This document shows, piece by piece, positions 43,636 to 52,156 of a stretch of 64,000 bases of DNA. The first letter of the stretch is position 1, and every line of letters starts with the position of its first letter. The position numbers and the translations under genes were made by a program. Source of the DNA: CADEEV01 sp032127875 (GTDB lineage: Bacteria > Acidobacteriota > Vicinamibacteria > Fen-336); NCBI GenBank assembly GCA_032127875.1, contig JAQBHI010000049.1:41979-105978 (forward strand), in the 5' to 3' direction. Under the pieces are notes generated by a model. The model searched no databases, was not told the origin of the DNA, and saw nothing but the letters and a program-made list of their open reading frames with translations.

Positions 43636-44394
43636 ATGGCCATGGCCGAGAACATCGTGATGTCGGAGATGACGTGGACGGAGATCGACGAGGCGCTCAA
43701 GGAACGGCCCGTGGGGCTGCTCCCGGTGGGCGCCGTGGAAGCGCACGGCCCGCACCTGCCCGTCTCGGCCGACACCGTGATCGCTACCGAGATGGCGCGG
43801 CGCGGCGCGGAAAAGCTCAAGGAGCACGGCATCCCGTCGCTGATCCTGCCACCGGTGTTCTACACCGTCGCCGATTTCGGCGCCTCTTTCGCCGGCACCC
43901 TGAGCGTCCAGGCTGACACGGCAACGGCCCTGCTGCGCGACGTCTGCATCGCGGCCTCGAAGCGCTTCCGATGCGTGGGCCTTGCCAACATCCACCTCGA
44001 GGCGGCGCATGTCGAGTGCGTGAAGAAGGCGCTCGAGGAAGCGAACAAGGCGGGCGCGTCGGCCTGCTACGCGGATTTGACGCGCAAGCGCTGGGCCGAG
44101 CTGATGGGGCCTGTCTTCCAGCTGGGCGATCACGCCGGGGCCTGGGAGACCTCGCTGATGATGGCCGCCGCGCCGGTGATGGTGCGCGAACGCGCGCGGA
44201 TCAGCCTGCCACCCCTCGATGGCCTGATGCCCGCCCTCAAGAAGGGCGCCAAGACGTTCGTCGAGGCGGGCGGCGAGGATGCCTACTTCGGCAACCCGAT
44301 CGCCGCCTCCGCCGAAGACGGCGAGGCCAACCTCGAGTCGCTGGGCGAGGTGCTGTGCGTTTCGGTCATGGAGCACCTCGGGAGCAAGGCATAG
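43636..44394 (+). CDS. Creatininase-family amidohydrolase
   Basis: A 252-residue protein of the creatininase fold. Metal ligands are visible: Glu and His in GAVEAHGPHLPVSADT, Asp soon after, and His-x-Glu in NIHLEAAH, the place of creatininase NGHYEN. The enzyme probably opens a cyclic amide or acts on an N-containing ring product. A weakly spaced GGAG lies about 20 bases upstream of ATG 43636. It sits between the aryl-CoA ligase and a hotdog thioesterase in the same direction, which suggests a catabolic role. Confidence 0.82.
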   Translation: MAMAENIVMSEMTWTEIDEALKERPVGLLPVGAVEAHGPHLPVSADTVIATEMARRGAEKLKEHGIPSLILPPVFYTVADFGASFAGTLSVQADTATALLRDVCIAASKRFRCVGLANIHLEAAHVECVKKALEEANKAGASACYADLTRKRWAELMGPVFQLGDHAGAWETSLMMAAAPVMVRERARISLPPLDGLMPALKKGAKTFVEAGGEDAYFGNPIAASAEDGEANLESLGEVLCVSVMEHLGSKA

Positions 44395-44807
44395 CTTTCA
44401 CCACGCAGATCCTGGTTCGCTTCTGCGATCTCGACCCGGCTGGGATCGCCTACTATCCGAACCTCGTCAACTTCCTGCACGTGGCCTTCGAGGACTTCTT
44501 CGCGGGCCACGTCGGGCGGCCCTATCCAGACGTCTTCCGCGAGGGCCTCGGCTTCCCCACCGTCAAGGTCGAGATGGAGTACCTGACGCCCATCCACTAC
44601 GGCGACCGCGTCGATGTGCGCGTGAGTGTCGAAAAAGTCGGCCGTTCGTCGGTCCGCTTCCGGTACCAGGGCAGCGTCCTGGGCAAGCCGGTATTTCGCG
44701 CTCGGAACACCGCGGTCGTGGTGGACATGAAGACGTTCAAGCCGATGACCGTTCCGGACGACTTGCGGAGCAAGTTCCTGGAAGCGGCCGATCCTGCGCC
44801 AGCCTAG
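44391..44807 (+). CDS. 4-hydroxybenzoyl-CoA thioesterase-family hotdog protein; probable ATA start
   Basis: A single-hotdog thioesterase of about 138 residues. FTTQILVRFCDLDPAGIAYYPNLVNFLHVAFEDFF is the 4HBT signature with the catalytic Asp in DLDPAG. It hydrolyses an aryl- or acyl-CoA and may rescue CoA in the aromatic pathway. No standard start gives the normal N-terminus: the best candidate is ATA 44391, 6 bases after GGAG and overlapping the creatininase TAG (ATAG). GTG 44355 is the conservative alternative, adding 12 residues. Confidence 0.82.
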   Translation: MAFTTQILVRFCDLDPAGIAYYPNLVNFLHVAFEDFFAGHVGRPYPDVFREGLGFPTVKVEMEYLTPIHYGDRVDVRVSVEKVGRSSVRFRYQGSVLGKPVFRARNTAVVVDMKTFKPMTVPDDLRSKFLEAADPAPA

Positions 44808-44865
44808 AGTTTCGCCGAACATTCCCTTCTCGCCGCTCGTCCGTCCCAGATCGGAGGAGATTGCC

Positions 44866-47800
44866 TTGAAGAACCTCGGTCGCATCTTGAGCCTGGCCAC
44901 GCTCGTCGCGCTGCCCGTGCTTGCGGCGTCCAGCGCGGTGAACTCGACTCCGCCGAAGCCTGACTCGGACAAGCCCTGGAAGGTGGAAGAGCCCCACGGC
45001 CCGACGAAGAGCGTCTCGTTCCAGACCGACGAAGGCACCTGGCTCGCCCTCGACGTGCACCCCGATGGACGGCAACTCGTCTTCGCGATGCTCGGCGATC
45101 TATACCTGCTGCCCATCGAGGGCGGCCAGGCGAAGCGCGTCAGCAGCGGGCCGGCCTACGACGTGCAGCCGCGCTTTTCGCCAGACGGCAAGTCGATCGC
45201 ATTCGCGAGCGACCGCGCTGGCATCGAGAACCTGTGGGTTTGCGACCTCGAGGGCAAGGCCGCGCGGCAGATCAGCAGTGAGATGGACCACACGGTCAGC
45301 GCTCCCGCCTGGACGCCGGATGGCGACTATCTGGTGGGCCGCAAGCGCATGACCGACCTCTCCTCGCTCGGCACCGTCGAGCTGTGGATGTGGCACACGA
45401 AGGGCGGCAAGGGCGTCCAGATCACGAAGCGCGAGGACCAGCCCGACGCAGCGGATCCCGTTTTCTCGAAGGACGGCCGCTTCCTGTATTTCTCGGCGCG
45501 CGACTCGCGCTACAAATACGACCGCAACGTCAACGAGGGCATCTGGCAGATCAAGCGGCTCGACCGGCACACCGGCCAGGTGATCGCGCTGACCGGCGAG
45601 TTCGGCGGGGCGGCGACGCCCGCCTTCTCACCCGACGGCGCCTCGATGGCGTTCGTCCGTCGGATCCGCGCGAAGACGCTGCTACAGGTGATGGATCTCC
45701 CCAGCGGCAGACTACGCACCGTAGCCCCCGACGTGCAGCGCGACAACCAGGAGGGCTTTGCGTTCCACGGCGTCTTCCCCGGCTACGCCTGGACGCCGGA
45801 CGGGCGTGCCATCGTGGCCACGGCCGAGGGCAAGATCTGGCGCTGGGACGCGGCCTCGGGGCTTCGCACCGCCATCCCCTTCACGGCCTGCGTCGACCAG
45901 AAGGTCACCGACGCCGTGCGCTTTCCCCGACGCCTGAACGACGAGGCGGTGCGCGCCCGGATCCTGCGCTGGCCCGTCGAGTCGACTGAGGGCAAGCGAC
46001 TGGTCTTTTCGGCCCTCGGGCACCTTTACGGTGTCGACCTGCCGAAGGGCGTTCCCCAGCGGCTCACCTCGGGCGACGACCTCGAGTACGCGCCGTCGTT
46101 TTCAAAGAGCGGTGCGAGCCTGACCTACGTGACTTGGAACGACGACTTGGGCGGGCAGGTGTGGAAGATGCCGGCCGCGGGCGGCGCAGCGACGCGCCTC
46201 ACGCAGACGCCCGGCCAGTACGCGAACCCGGCCTTCTCGCCCGACGGCAGCAAGGTGGTGTTCGTGAAGGGCAGCGGAGCTACTTTCCGCGGAGGGGATC
46301 TCTCCGACGAGCTGTGGCACGAGATCACCTGGGTGAGCGCCTCGGGCGGCGAGAGCCACTACGTGATCGGCACGAAGAATCGCGGCACCAACCGGCGCAT
46401 GGCGCGGCCGACGTTCTCGGCCGACGGCGAGCGTATCTGGTACGTGGAGGACGAGCCGGCGGCCAAGCCGGCAGAGCCCGGCAAGACGGTGCTGGCGTCC
46501 GTCAAGCTGGACGGGACCGATCGCCGCACGCACCTGCGCTTCAGCTTCGCCGAAGAGGCTGTCGTTTCCCCCGATGGCCGCTGGGTCGCCTTCAACGAGC
46601 TGCACAACGCCTACGTCACGGCCCTGCCCGAAACCAGCAAAGACGCGATTGACGTCGCGCTGGAGGGCGCCGCGCTGCCCCTGGGCCAGCTAACCGACGA
46701 GGGCGGCGAGTGGGTGAACTGGGCCGACGACGGCCGCACGGTGACCTGGATCTTCGGCCCGACCTACCACCGGCTCGCGCTCGACAAGGCGGTGCCGACA
46801 CCGAAGCCCGGTGAGGCGGAGGCGGCCGCCGCGGCCAAGGCCGAGAAGGCGGCGAAGAAGAAGAGCGGAACAGCCACGGCCTCCAAGAAGGACGAGAAGA
46901 AGAAGCTGCCGGAATCAGACCAGGTCGAGATCGTCCTCACGGTGCCACGGGAGAAGCCCACGGCCATGGTCGCCTACACGGGCGCCCGCATCATCACGAT
47001 GAAGGGTGACGACGTGATCGAGAACGGCGTGGTCGTAGTCGAGGGCAATCGCATCAAGACCGTCGGCGCCGCCGCTTCGGTCCAGGTCCCGCCGGGCGCC
47101 GGCAGCGTCGACGTCGCGGGTCGCACCATCATCCCGGGCCTCTTCGACGAGCACGCCCATCTGCACTACTCGACGCTCGACGTGTTCCCGCAACGGCCCT
47201 GGAAGTACCTTGCGAACCTGGCCTACGGGGTGACGTCGGCGCACGACCCCTCCGCGGCGACGCAGGAGGCGTTCGGCCAGGGCGAAATGGTGGAGGCGGG
47301 CCTGATGACCGGCCCCCGCATCTTCTCGACAGGCTACATCCTGTACGGAGCCGACGGTGCCGGCAAGGCCGTGGTGAAGAGCCTCGAGGATGCGCGCCAC
47401 CATATCCGCCGCCTGAAGACGCTGGGCGCCTTCAGCGTGAAGTCGTACATGCAGCCGCGTCGCGAACAGCGACAGTGGATCCTGCAGGCGGCCCGCGAGG
47501 AAGCCATCATGGTCGTGCCCGAAGGCGGCGGCGATCTCGAGAGCGACATGACGATGATCCTCGACGGCCACACCAGCATCGAGCACGCGCTGCCCTTTGC
47601 CCCGCTGCAAAAGGACGTGGTCACGCTGTTCGGCCAGAGTCAGACCTCGTACACGCCGACGCTGCTCGTCGCCTACGGCGGGATCTCAGGCGACAAGTGG
47701 TTCCATCAGCACTACGACCTGTGGAAGGACGAGCGACTCGGGCGCTATGTGCCACAGTCGGTGATCGACACGCTCGGCCGGATCCGCGGCATCATGGCGA

Positions 47801-48168
47801 CCGATCCCGCCGACTGGCATCACGTCGACGTCGCCGCGGCGGCCAAGCAGGTGATGGACGCCGGCGGCAGGGTCTGCCTGGGCGGACACGGCCAGCTGCA
47901 GGGGCTCGGTCCGCACTGGGAGATGTGGGCCTTCGTGCAAGGCGGCATGAAGCCGCTCGAGGCGTTGCGCGTCGCAACGCTGTTTCCCGCCCAGACGCTC
48001 GGCCTCGACGCCGACCTCGGCTCGATCGAGGCGGGCAAGCTCGCGGACTTCGTCGTCCTCGAGAAGAACCCCCTCGAAGACATCCACAACAGCCAGAGCG
48101 TGAGCCTGGTCGTGAAGAACGGCACGGCCTGGCGACCCGAGGAGTTGGCCCGCAAGAAGCTGGAATAG
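44866..48168 (+). CDS. Exported PD40/TolB-like beta-propeller fused to an amidohydrolase
   Basis: A 1100-residue protein with an N-terminal signal peptide (ILSLATLVALPVLAASSA). Residues about 50-640 are many PD40/WD40-like units (FSPDGKSIAFAS, FSKDGRFLYFS, FSPDGSKVVFV) as in TolB or DPP-IV-type propellers. An Ala/Lys-rich linker (about 655-685) joins them to an amidohydrolase barrel beginning AYTGARIITMKGDD with DEHAHLHY metal ligands (His763, His765) and a C-terminal LGSIEAGKLADFVVLEKNPL. It probably acts on peptides or cyclic amides in the periplasm or outside. TTG 44866 is preceded by GGAGGAG. Its transcript ends in two hairpins. Confidence 0.9.
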   Translation: MKNLGRILSLATLVALPVLAASSAVNSTPPKPDSDKPWKVEEPHGPTKSVSFQTDEGTWLALDVHPDGRQLVFAMLGDLYLLPIEGGQAKRVSSGPAYDVQPRFSPDGKSIAFASDRAGIENLWVCDLEGKAARQISSEMDHTVSAPAWTPDGDYLVGRKRMTDLSSLGTVELWMWHTKGGKGVQITKREDQPDAADPVFSKDGRFLYFSARDSRYKYDRNVNEGIWQIKRLDRHTGQVIALTGEFGGAATPAFSPDGASMAFVRRIRAKTLLQVMDLPSGRLRTVAPDVQRDNQEGFAFHGVFPGYAWTPDGRAIVATAEGKIWRWDAASGLRTAIPFTACVDQKVTDAVRFPRRLNDEAVRARILRWPVESTEGKRLVFSALGHLYGVDLPKGVPQRLTSGDDLEYAPSFSKSGASLTYVTWNDDLGGQVWKMPAAGGAATRLTQTPGQYANPAFSPDGSKVVFVKGSGATFRGGDLSDELWHEITWVSASGGESHYVIGTKNRGTNRRMARPTFSADGERIWYVEDEPAAKPAEPGKTVLASVKLDGTDRRTHLRFSFAEEAVVSPDGRWVAFNELHNAYVTALPETSKDAIDVALEGAALPLGQLTDEGGEWVNWADDGRTVTWIFGPTYHRLALDKAVPTPKPGEAEAAAAAKAEKAAKKKSGTATASKKDEKKKLPESDQVEIVLTVPREKPTAMVAYTGARIITMKGDDVIENGVVVVEGNRIKTVGAAASVQVPPGAGSVDVAGRTIIPGLFDEHAHLHYSTLDVFPQRPWKYLANLAYGVTSAHDPSAATQEAFGQGEMVEAGLMTGPRIFSTGYILYGADGAGKAVVKSLEDARHHIRRLKTLGAFSVKSYMQPRREQRQWILQAAREEAIMVVPEGGGDLESDMTMILDGHTSIEHALPFAPLQKDVVTLFGQSQTSYTPTLLVAYGGISGDKWFHQHYDLWKDERLGRYVPQSVIDTLGRIRGIMATDPADWHHVDVAAAAKQVMDAGGRVCLGGHGQLQGLGPHWEMWAFVQGGMKPLEALRVATLFPAQTLGLDADLGSIEAGKLADFVVLEKNPLEDIHNSQSVSLVVKNGTAWRPEELARKKLE

Positions 48169-48220
48169 CCGGCAGCCGGGACCGGCCGCCGAAGGCTGCG
48201 GACGCGGGTCCCGCAGACCG

Positions 48221-48256
48221 CCGCCGTTCCCTCCTGCGAAGCAGAGGGAGCGGCGG
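48221..48256. terminator. Long GC hairpin after the amidohydrolase gene
   Basis: Arms CCGCCG...CGGCGG, TCCCT/AGGGA and CTGC/GCAG with loop GAA form a stem of about 15 bp with one bulge. No T-tract follows. It is probably a bidirectional transcription end between convergent genes. Confidence 0.5.
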
Positions 48257-48280
48257 TCGTCGCTTGAGCCAAAGAGCTCT

Positions 48281-48304
48281 TCCCTCCCCCCACGTGGGGA
48301 GGGA
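48281..48304. repeat. REP-like palindrome (TCCCTCCCC/GGGGAGGGA)
   Basis: A perfect 9-bp stem with a CCACGT loop, followed by GGCTGGGGGGT. This type of C-rich/G-rich palindrome is often repeated between genes of high-GC bacteria. Only one copy is seen in this window, beside the hairpin at 48221-48256. Confidence 0.45.
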
Positions 48305-48348
48305 TAGGCTGGGGGGTCGATGATCGAATAGCCTCCGAGCCGGGCCGC

Positions 48349-48810
48349 CTACCAGCGGTGATAGGCCGGGTGGTCGGGGCCGACAGCGACGAACGTGCCG
48401 CGGCACCTAGCGCAGAGCTTGCCGCCGGCCTGCAGCGTGCCCTCGACCACGGCGCGATTGCCCTCGGCCTCGACGACGCACGCGCGTAGCGAGATCGGGC
48501 CGCTGATCGGCGTCGGGCGCTTGAGCTTGATGGCGTAGTCGGCCGTGACCGTGCTGGGGAGCGCCGCCTTCGGGCCCGCGGCTCGCATCAGGTGCATCGC
48601 TGCGGCCCAGTTGCAGTGGCAGTCGAGCAGCGCACCGATGATCCCGCCGTTCAGCACGCCGGGGAATGCCTCGTGGTGCGCCTCGGGCGTCCACACGGCC
48701 ACCAGCTCGTCGCCTTCGGCGAAACTGCGAATCCGCAAACCCTTCGCGTTGGCGGGGCCACAGCCGAAGCAGGTGCTCTTCGGCGCGTACTGCTCTTGCA
48801 GGCTCTCCAT
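48349..48810 (-). CDS. PaaI-like hotdog thioesterase
   Basis: A 153-residue acyl-CoA thioesterase of the PaaI/YiiD type. The N-terminal STCFGCGPANAKGLRIR motif and HHEAFPGVLNGGIIGALLDCHCN, with the conserved Asn-Gly-Gly, identify the fold; PTPISGPISLRACVVEAEG completes it. A TAGAAT on the minus strand ends 9 bases before the ATG at 48810 and contains the TAG of the preceding AhpD-like gene. Substrate is unknown; it may clear acyl- or aryl-CoA. Confidence 0.85.
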   Translation of the reverse strand: MESLQEQYAPKSTCFGCGPANAKGLRIRSFAEGDELVAVWTPEAHHEAFPGVLNGGIIGALLDCHCNWAAAMHLMRAAGPKAALPSTVTADYAIKLKRPTPISGPISLRACVVEAEGNRAVVEGTLQAGGKLCARCRGTFVAVGPDHPAYHRW

Positions 48811-48819
48811 GAGCCCGAG

Positions 48820-48825
48820 ATTCTA
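48820..48825 (-). promoter_or_regulatory. Putative -10 element (TAGAAT) formed by the AhpD-like gene's stop codon
   Basis: Minus-strand TAGAAT, 9 bases before the thioesterase ATG. Its TAG is the stop codon of the upstream gene. No -35 can be seen because it would lie in coding sequence. Confidence 0.35.
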
Positions 48826-49197
48826 GTAGAGCTTCACGTCCATGTTGTCGGCGGCGATGTCCGTGAGGTCGACGATCGCCGCCGCGTTCACGCCGATCGC
48901 GATGGCGATCGACTCGGAGATCTCTTCGCGGCTCGCGCCGAACTTGAGCGCCTTCTTGACGTGACCCTCGAGGCAACCCTGGCATTTGGCGGCCAGGCTC
49001 GCGGCGATCGCGATCAGCTCCTTGGTCTTGCGGTCTATGACCGAGGGCTTGTAGGTCTCCTTGTAGAACTGGAAATAGATCTCGCGGAAGCGCGGATCGA
49101 CCATGGTGTAAGAGCTGCTCTGCTCCGGAGGCTTGGTCGCCACCCCATTGTCCTCTTCGGGGAAGGGCACATGGTGTTTCTTGTCTTCTGGGCTCAC
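48823..49197 (-). CDS. Carboxymuconolactone decarboxylase/AhpD-family protein
   Basis: A 124-residue helical protein with the AhpD redox motif in LIAIAASLAAKCQGCLEGHVKKALKFGASREEISE: Cys-x2-Cys plus His, the arrangement of alkylhydroperoxidase-type CMD proteins. It probably acts as a small peroxidase or a thiol/disulfide protein. GTG 49197 overlaps the previous stop (GTGA). It forms an operon with an anchored alpha/beta hydrolase upstream and a hotdog thioesterase downstream. Confidence 0.88.
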   Translation of the reverse strand: MSPEDKKHHVPFPEEDNGVATKPPEQSSSYTMVDPRFREIYFQFYKETYKPSVIDRKTKELIAIAASLAAKCQGCLEGHVKKALKFGASREEISESIAIAIGVNAAAIVDLTDIAADNMDVKLY

Positions 49198-50132
49198 CGG
49201 AGCTCTCCTATGCTAGACGGCGCTACGGATTCGAGCAGCGAGTTGACCGCCGCTTCGTAAGCTGCTGTACCGTCGCGGTACGCATGGCCGTGTCCTTGGC
49301 TCGTGATCACGAGCGTCTTCGCCGAAGGCCCTGCGGCCTTCGCCAGGTCCGAGGCGATCTCCGGCGGCATCCGCTCGTCGCCCGTGCCGCCGACGAAGAG
49401 CGCGGGCCGAGAGCCCAGCAGCGACGCCGCTCTCAGGACGTCGAGCCCATCGGGATCGAAACCCGCGCGGCGGCCCATCCAGAAGACCGCCACGTCCGAG
49501 GTGGGCCAGGCGGGGACGAGCCGAAGCCACCAGGCGAAGGTGCGGAACAGCGCCAGGTGATGGCGCGCCGTGTCGCGCAAGCCGCGAAAGCTGCTGTCGC
49601 AGACGAGGCCCACGATCTGCGGATCCTCGGCCGTCGCCAGGGTCGCCGCCGCGCCCCCGAACGAGATCCCCCAGGCCACCACCGGGCCCGCCAGCCGCGA
49701 GCGCGCGAAGTCGGCGGCCCCCAGCACGTCGTTGCGCTCGTGGTAGCCGAGACTGCGCACCATTCCCCCGCTCTGCCCGTGACGCCGCAGGTCGAAGAGC
49801 AGCGCGTTCCACCCCAGCTGGTTCAGGAAGGGCGCCTTCTTGACCATCTCGAGGCGCGAGCGGTTCAGGCCGTGCACCAGGACGACCGTGCCCCTCGCCG
49901 CCGGAGCCGGAACCCACCAGCCCGAAAGCGACACTCCATCGCGCGCCTTGAAGCTCACGTCCTCGGAGACGAGGCCCAGCGTCGCGGGCGTGATCCCCTG
50001 GTTCTCCGGGTCCTTCATCTGGAAGGTGCGGATCGTGAAGACGCTGGCGAGGAAGTAGGGCAGGAAGCCGAAGACGAATCCGAGCAGCGCCAACAGCAGC
50101 ACGAGGAGGAGACGGCGCAGCCATTTCCTCAA
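49194..50132 (-). CDS. Membrane-anchored alpha/beta hydrolase
   Basis: A 312-residue hydrolase. The N-terminal helix (LLLVLLLALLGFVFGFLPYFLASVF) is a signal anchor. VVLVHGLNRSR is the oxyanion His-Gly, WGISFGG is the nucleophile elbow (Ser), and GHGHAYRDG carries the catalytic His. The catalytic Asp is probably the one in GTGDERM. It belongs to the esterase/lipase group often named YqkD/BAAT-like. The start is TTG 50132, with a poor ribosome-binding site. It heads the operon with AhpD-like and PaaI-like proteins. Confidence 0.88.
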   Translation of the reverse strand: MRKWLRRLLLVLLLALLGFVFGFLPYFLASVFTIRTFQMKDPENQGITPATLGLVSEDVSFKARDGVSLSGWWVPAPAARGTVVLVHGLNRSRLEMVKKAPFLNQLGWNALLFDLRRHGQSGGMVRSLGYHERNDVLGAADFARSRLAGPVVAWGISFGGAAATLATAEDPQIVGLVCDSSFRGLRDTARHHLALFRTFAWWLRLVPAWPTSDVAVFWMGRRAGFDPDGLDVLRAASLLGSRPALFVGGTGDERMPPEIASDLAKAAGPSAKTLVITSQGHGHAYRDGTAAYEAAVNSLLESVAPSSIGELR

Positions 50133-50382
50133 TCAGCCGACCCCGGGCTCACGCTCACGGGGCGATGATAGCAGGACGATCGGAGGGGAGCGTGGAAGCG
50201 GACACGACGGCCGCGTGGATGAGGCCTCTCTGGGGGCATTGGATCAGCCTCGGCGCGCCGTCACCCCGTCTCGTTTCCACGCTTCCTCCGATTTGCTCGA
50301 CAACAGCTACGCTAGCCGCAGTTCCTTGTTCCGCAGGCACTTGTGAAAGCTTGTCACCGGTTTCAAGGGTAGGATCTGCAGC
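50133..50382. other. Intergenic region without identified gene
   Basis: A 250-base divergent gap. No RNA gene, riboswitch or supported ORF was seen; the 80-codon plus-strand ORF here has no protein-like features. The only promoter-like site is TAGGAT (50370-50375), 7 bases before ATG 50383. Confidence 0.5.
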
Positions 50383-51195
50383 ATGCTGCCCTCGGCAACG
50401 ATGCTGATCCTGACCGGCGCGGCGACGGGGCTCGTTGGCTCGCTTCTGGGCCTGGGCGGCGGCGTTTTCCTGGTGCCGCTGCTGAGCCTCGGCCTGGGCG
50501 TCCCGATCCGCACAGCGATCGCGGCCAGCCTGATCTCGGTGATCGCGACGGCCTCCGCCTCGGCCACGGTCAGCCTCGGCCGCGGCCTCGTGAACATGCG
50601 GCTGGGCCTGGCGCTCGAAGTGGCCACCAGCATCGGCGGCCTGGCCGGCGGCCTCGCCGCGTCGCTGCTCACGCACCAGCAGCTGTTCGTCACATTTGGC
50701 GTGACGCTCGCGGTCATGGGGGTGATCATGGCGGCACGCTCGCGCAAGCGAAACGTGATCCATGACCCCGACGCTGACACCGGCCTTCTCGGCGGCCGAC
50801 TCGTGGAAGGTGAGCGCACCTATACCTACCGCGTGAAGCGGCTGCGGGTCGGGCTGGCCGCCTCGCTCATCGCAGGTGCGATCTCGGGCCTGCTGGGTGT
50901 CGGGGGTGGCATCATCAAGGTCCCGGTGCTCTCGACCTTCTGTGGCATCCCGATCCGGGTAGCCGCGGCCACCAGCACCTTCATGATCGGCGTGACGGCG
51001 GCAGCCTCCTCTTTCATCTACTTCAGCCGTGGCGACGTAGCGCTGCCACTGACGGCGGCCATCGCTCTGGGTGCGCTGCCAGGGAGCCTCGCCGGCGCGC
51101 AACTCTCGGAGCGGGTCGAGACCCGCTCGCTCAAGATCCTGATGGCCGTGGTGCTGCTGGTCGTCGGAACGCGCATGGGTCTCGAGGGCTTGTGA
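50383..51195 (+). CDS. TSUP/TauE-SafE-family sulfite/organosulfonate exporter-like permease
   Basis: A 270-residue membrane protein with two homologous halves. Each half has the TSUP motif: GLVGSLLGLGGGVFLVPLL near the N-terminus and GLLGVGGGIIKVPVLSTFCGIPIRVA in the second. A soluble loop separates the halves. The family exports sulfite, sulfoacetate or similar anions. ATG 50383 follows TAGGAT. It is followed, with GTGA overlap, by a DUF1634 protein that regularly accompanies TSUP transporters. Confidence 0.9.
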   Translation: MLPSATMLILTGAATGLVGSLLGLGGGVFLVPLLSLGLGVPIRTAIAASLISVIATASASATVSLGRGLVNMRLGLALEVATSIGGLAGGLAASLLTHQQLFVTFGVTLAVMGVIMAARSRKRNVIHDPDADTGLLGGRLVEGERTYTYRVKRLRVGLAASLIAGAISGLLGVGGGIIKVPVLSTFCGIPIRVAAATSTFMIGVTAAASSFIYFSRGDVALPLTAAIALGALPGSLAGAQLSERVETRSLKILMAVVLLVVGTRMGLEGL

Positions 51196-51464
51196 ACGAG
51201 AACGCCTCCGGCCTCGACAAGACGATCGAGGTCGTGCTCATGCTGGGCCTCGCCGCGAGTGCCTTGCTGCTGGTCCTCGGCCTGAGCCTGGGCCGCTCGT
51301 CACTGCTCCAGGCGGGGGTGCTGCTCCTGATGCTGACGCCGGTCGGGCGAGTGGTGGTGGTGACGCTCGGACTCTTCCACCAGGGCGACAAGCTCTTTGG
51401 CTTCGTCTCCCTGGGGATCCTGCTGATACTGATCAGTTCCGGGATCGTGGCGCTGCGCCTGTAA
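51192..51464 (+). CDS. DUF1634-family small membrane protein
   Basis: A 90-residue protein with three hydrophobic helices (VLMLGLAASALLLVLGLSL, LLQAGVLLLMLTPVGRVVVVTLG, FVSLGILLILISSGIVAL). DUF1634 proteins are found as neighbours of TSUP permeases and probably stabilise or gate them. GTG 51192 overlaps the permease stop, and its TAA shares one base with the next ATG. Confidence 0.88.
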   Translation: MNENASGLDKTIEVVLMLGLAASALLLVLGLSLGRSSLLQAGVLLLMLTPVGRVVVVTLGLFHQGDKLFGFVSLGILLILISSGIVALRL

Positions 51465-52105
51465 TGCCGCCCCATCCACTGCGAGCCGTGCTCTTCGACT
51501 GGGACGGCACGCTGGTGGACTCCGCCGCAGCCAGCCTGCGCTCCTACGTGCGGCTCTTCGCCGCGTACGGGATCGCCTATGGCAGCGGCGACTTCGAGCG
51601 AACCTACTCTCCGAACTGGCAGCGCACCTACGAGATGGTCGGCCTGCCGCGCGAGAAGTGGGACGAGGCCGACGAGCGCTGGCTCACGCTCTACGCCGAC
51701 GAGGCGAACGCACTCTTGCCCGGCGCTCGGGAGACGCTCGCGCGTTTGCAGGGGGCGGGTCTCGCCCTGGGCCTGGTCACGAGCGGCAGCCGAGCCCGCG
51801 TCGAACGTGACCTGGTGCGTCTCGCCGTCGGCCGCTTTCTTGGCGCCGTGATCTGCGACGGCGACACCCCGAACCGAAAGCCGCATCCCGAGCCGCTCCA
51901 GGTGGCTCTCGCCCGTCTCGGGGTCGAACCCGCTGCGGCCGTCTACCTTGGCGACAGCCCCGAAGACATCGAGATGGCGCGCGCTGCGGGCGTCTTCGCG
52001 ATCGGCATCCCCGGTGGTTTCCCGAATCAGCGGGCCCTCGAAGCATCGACACCCGATCTCCTCGCGTCGAGCCTGGACGAGGTCGTGCACGCGCTCGTTA
52101 GCTGA
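51464..52105 (+). CDS. HAD-superfamily hydrolase (phosphoglycolate phosphatase-like)
   Basis: A 213-residue subclass-I HAD phosphatase. Motif I is VLFDWDGTLVDS (nucleophile Asp), motif II VTSGSRA, motif III the Lys in NRKPHPEP, motif IV YLGDSPEDIEMA. The cap domain lies between motifs I and II. It probably removes phosphate from a small metabolite such as phosphoglycolate or a sugar phosphate. The ATG shares one base with the preceding TAA. Confidence 0.9.
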   Translation: MPPHPLRAVLFDWDGTLVDSAAASLRSYVRLFAAYGIAYGSGDFERTYSPNWQRTYEMVGLPREKWDEADERWLTLYADEANALLPGARETLARLQGAGLALGLVTSGSRARVERDLVRLAVGRFLGAVICDGDTPNRKPHPEPLQVALARLGVEPAAAVYLGDSPEDIEMARAAGVFAIGIPGGFPNQRALEASTPDLLASSLDEVVHALVS

Positions 52106-52117
52106 AAAGCCCGCTGT

Positions 52118-52147
52118 TTGGCGATTTCTCGCCCCGAAAGCTAGACT
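52118..52147 (+). promoter_or_regulatory. Sigma-70-type promoter of the DegT aminotransferase gene
   Basis: TTGGCG (52118-52123), 18-base spacer, TAGACT (52142-52147), 9 bases before GTG 52157. The arrangement matches the SDR operon promoter and predicts a leaderless message. Confidence 0.55.
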
Positions 52148-52156
52148 CGTGGGCTT

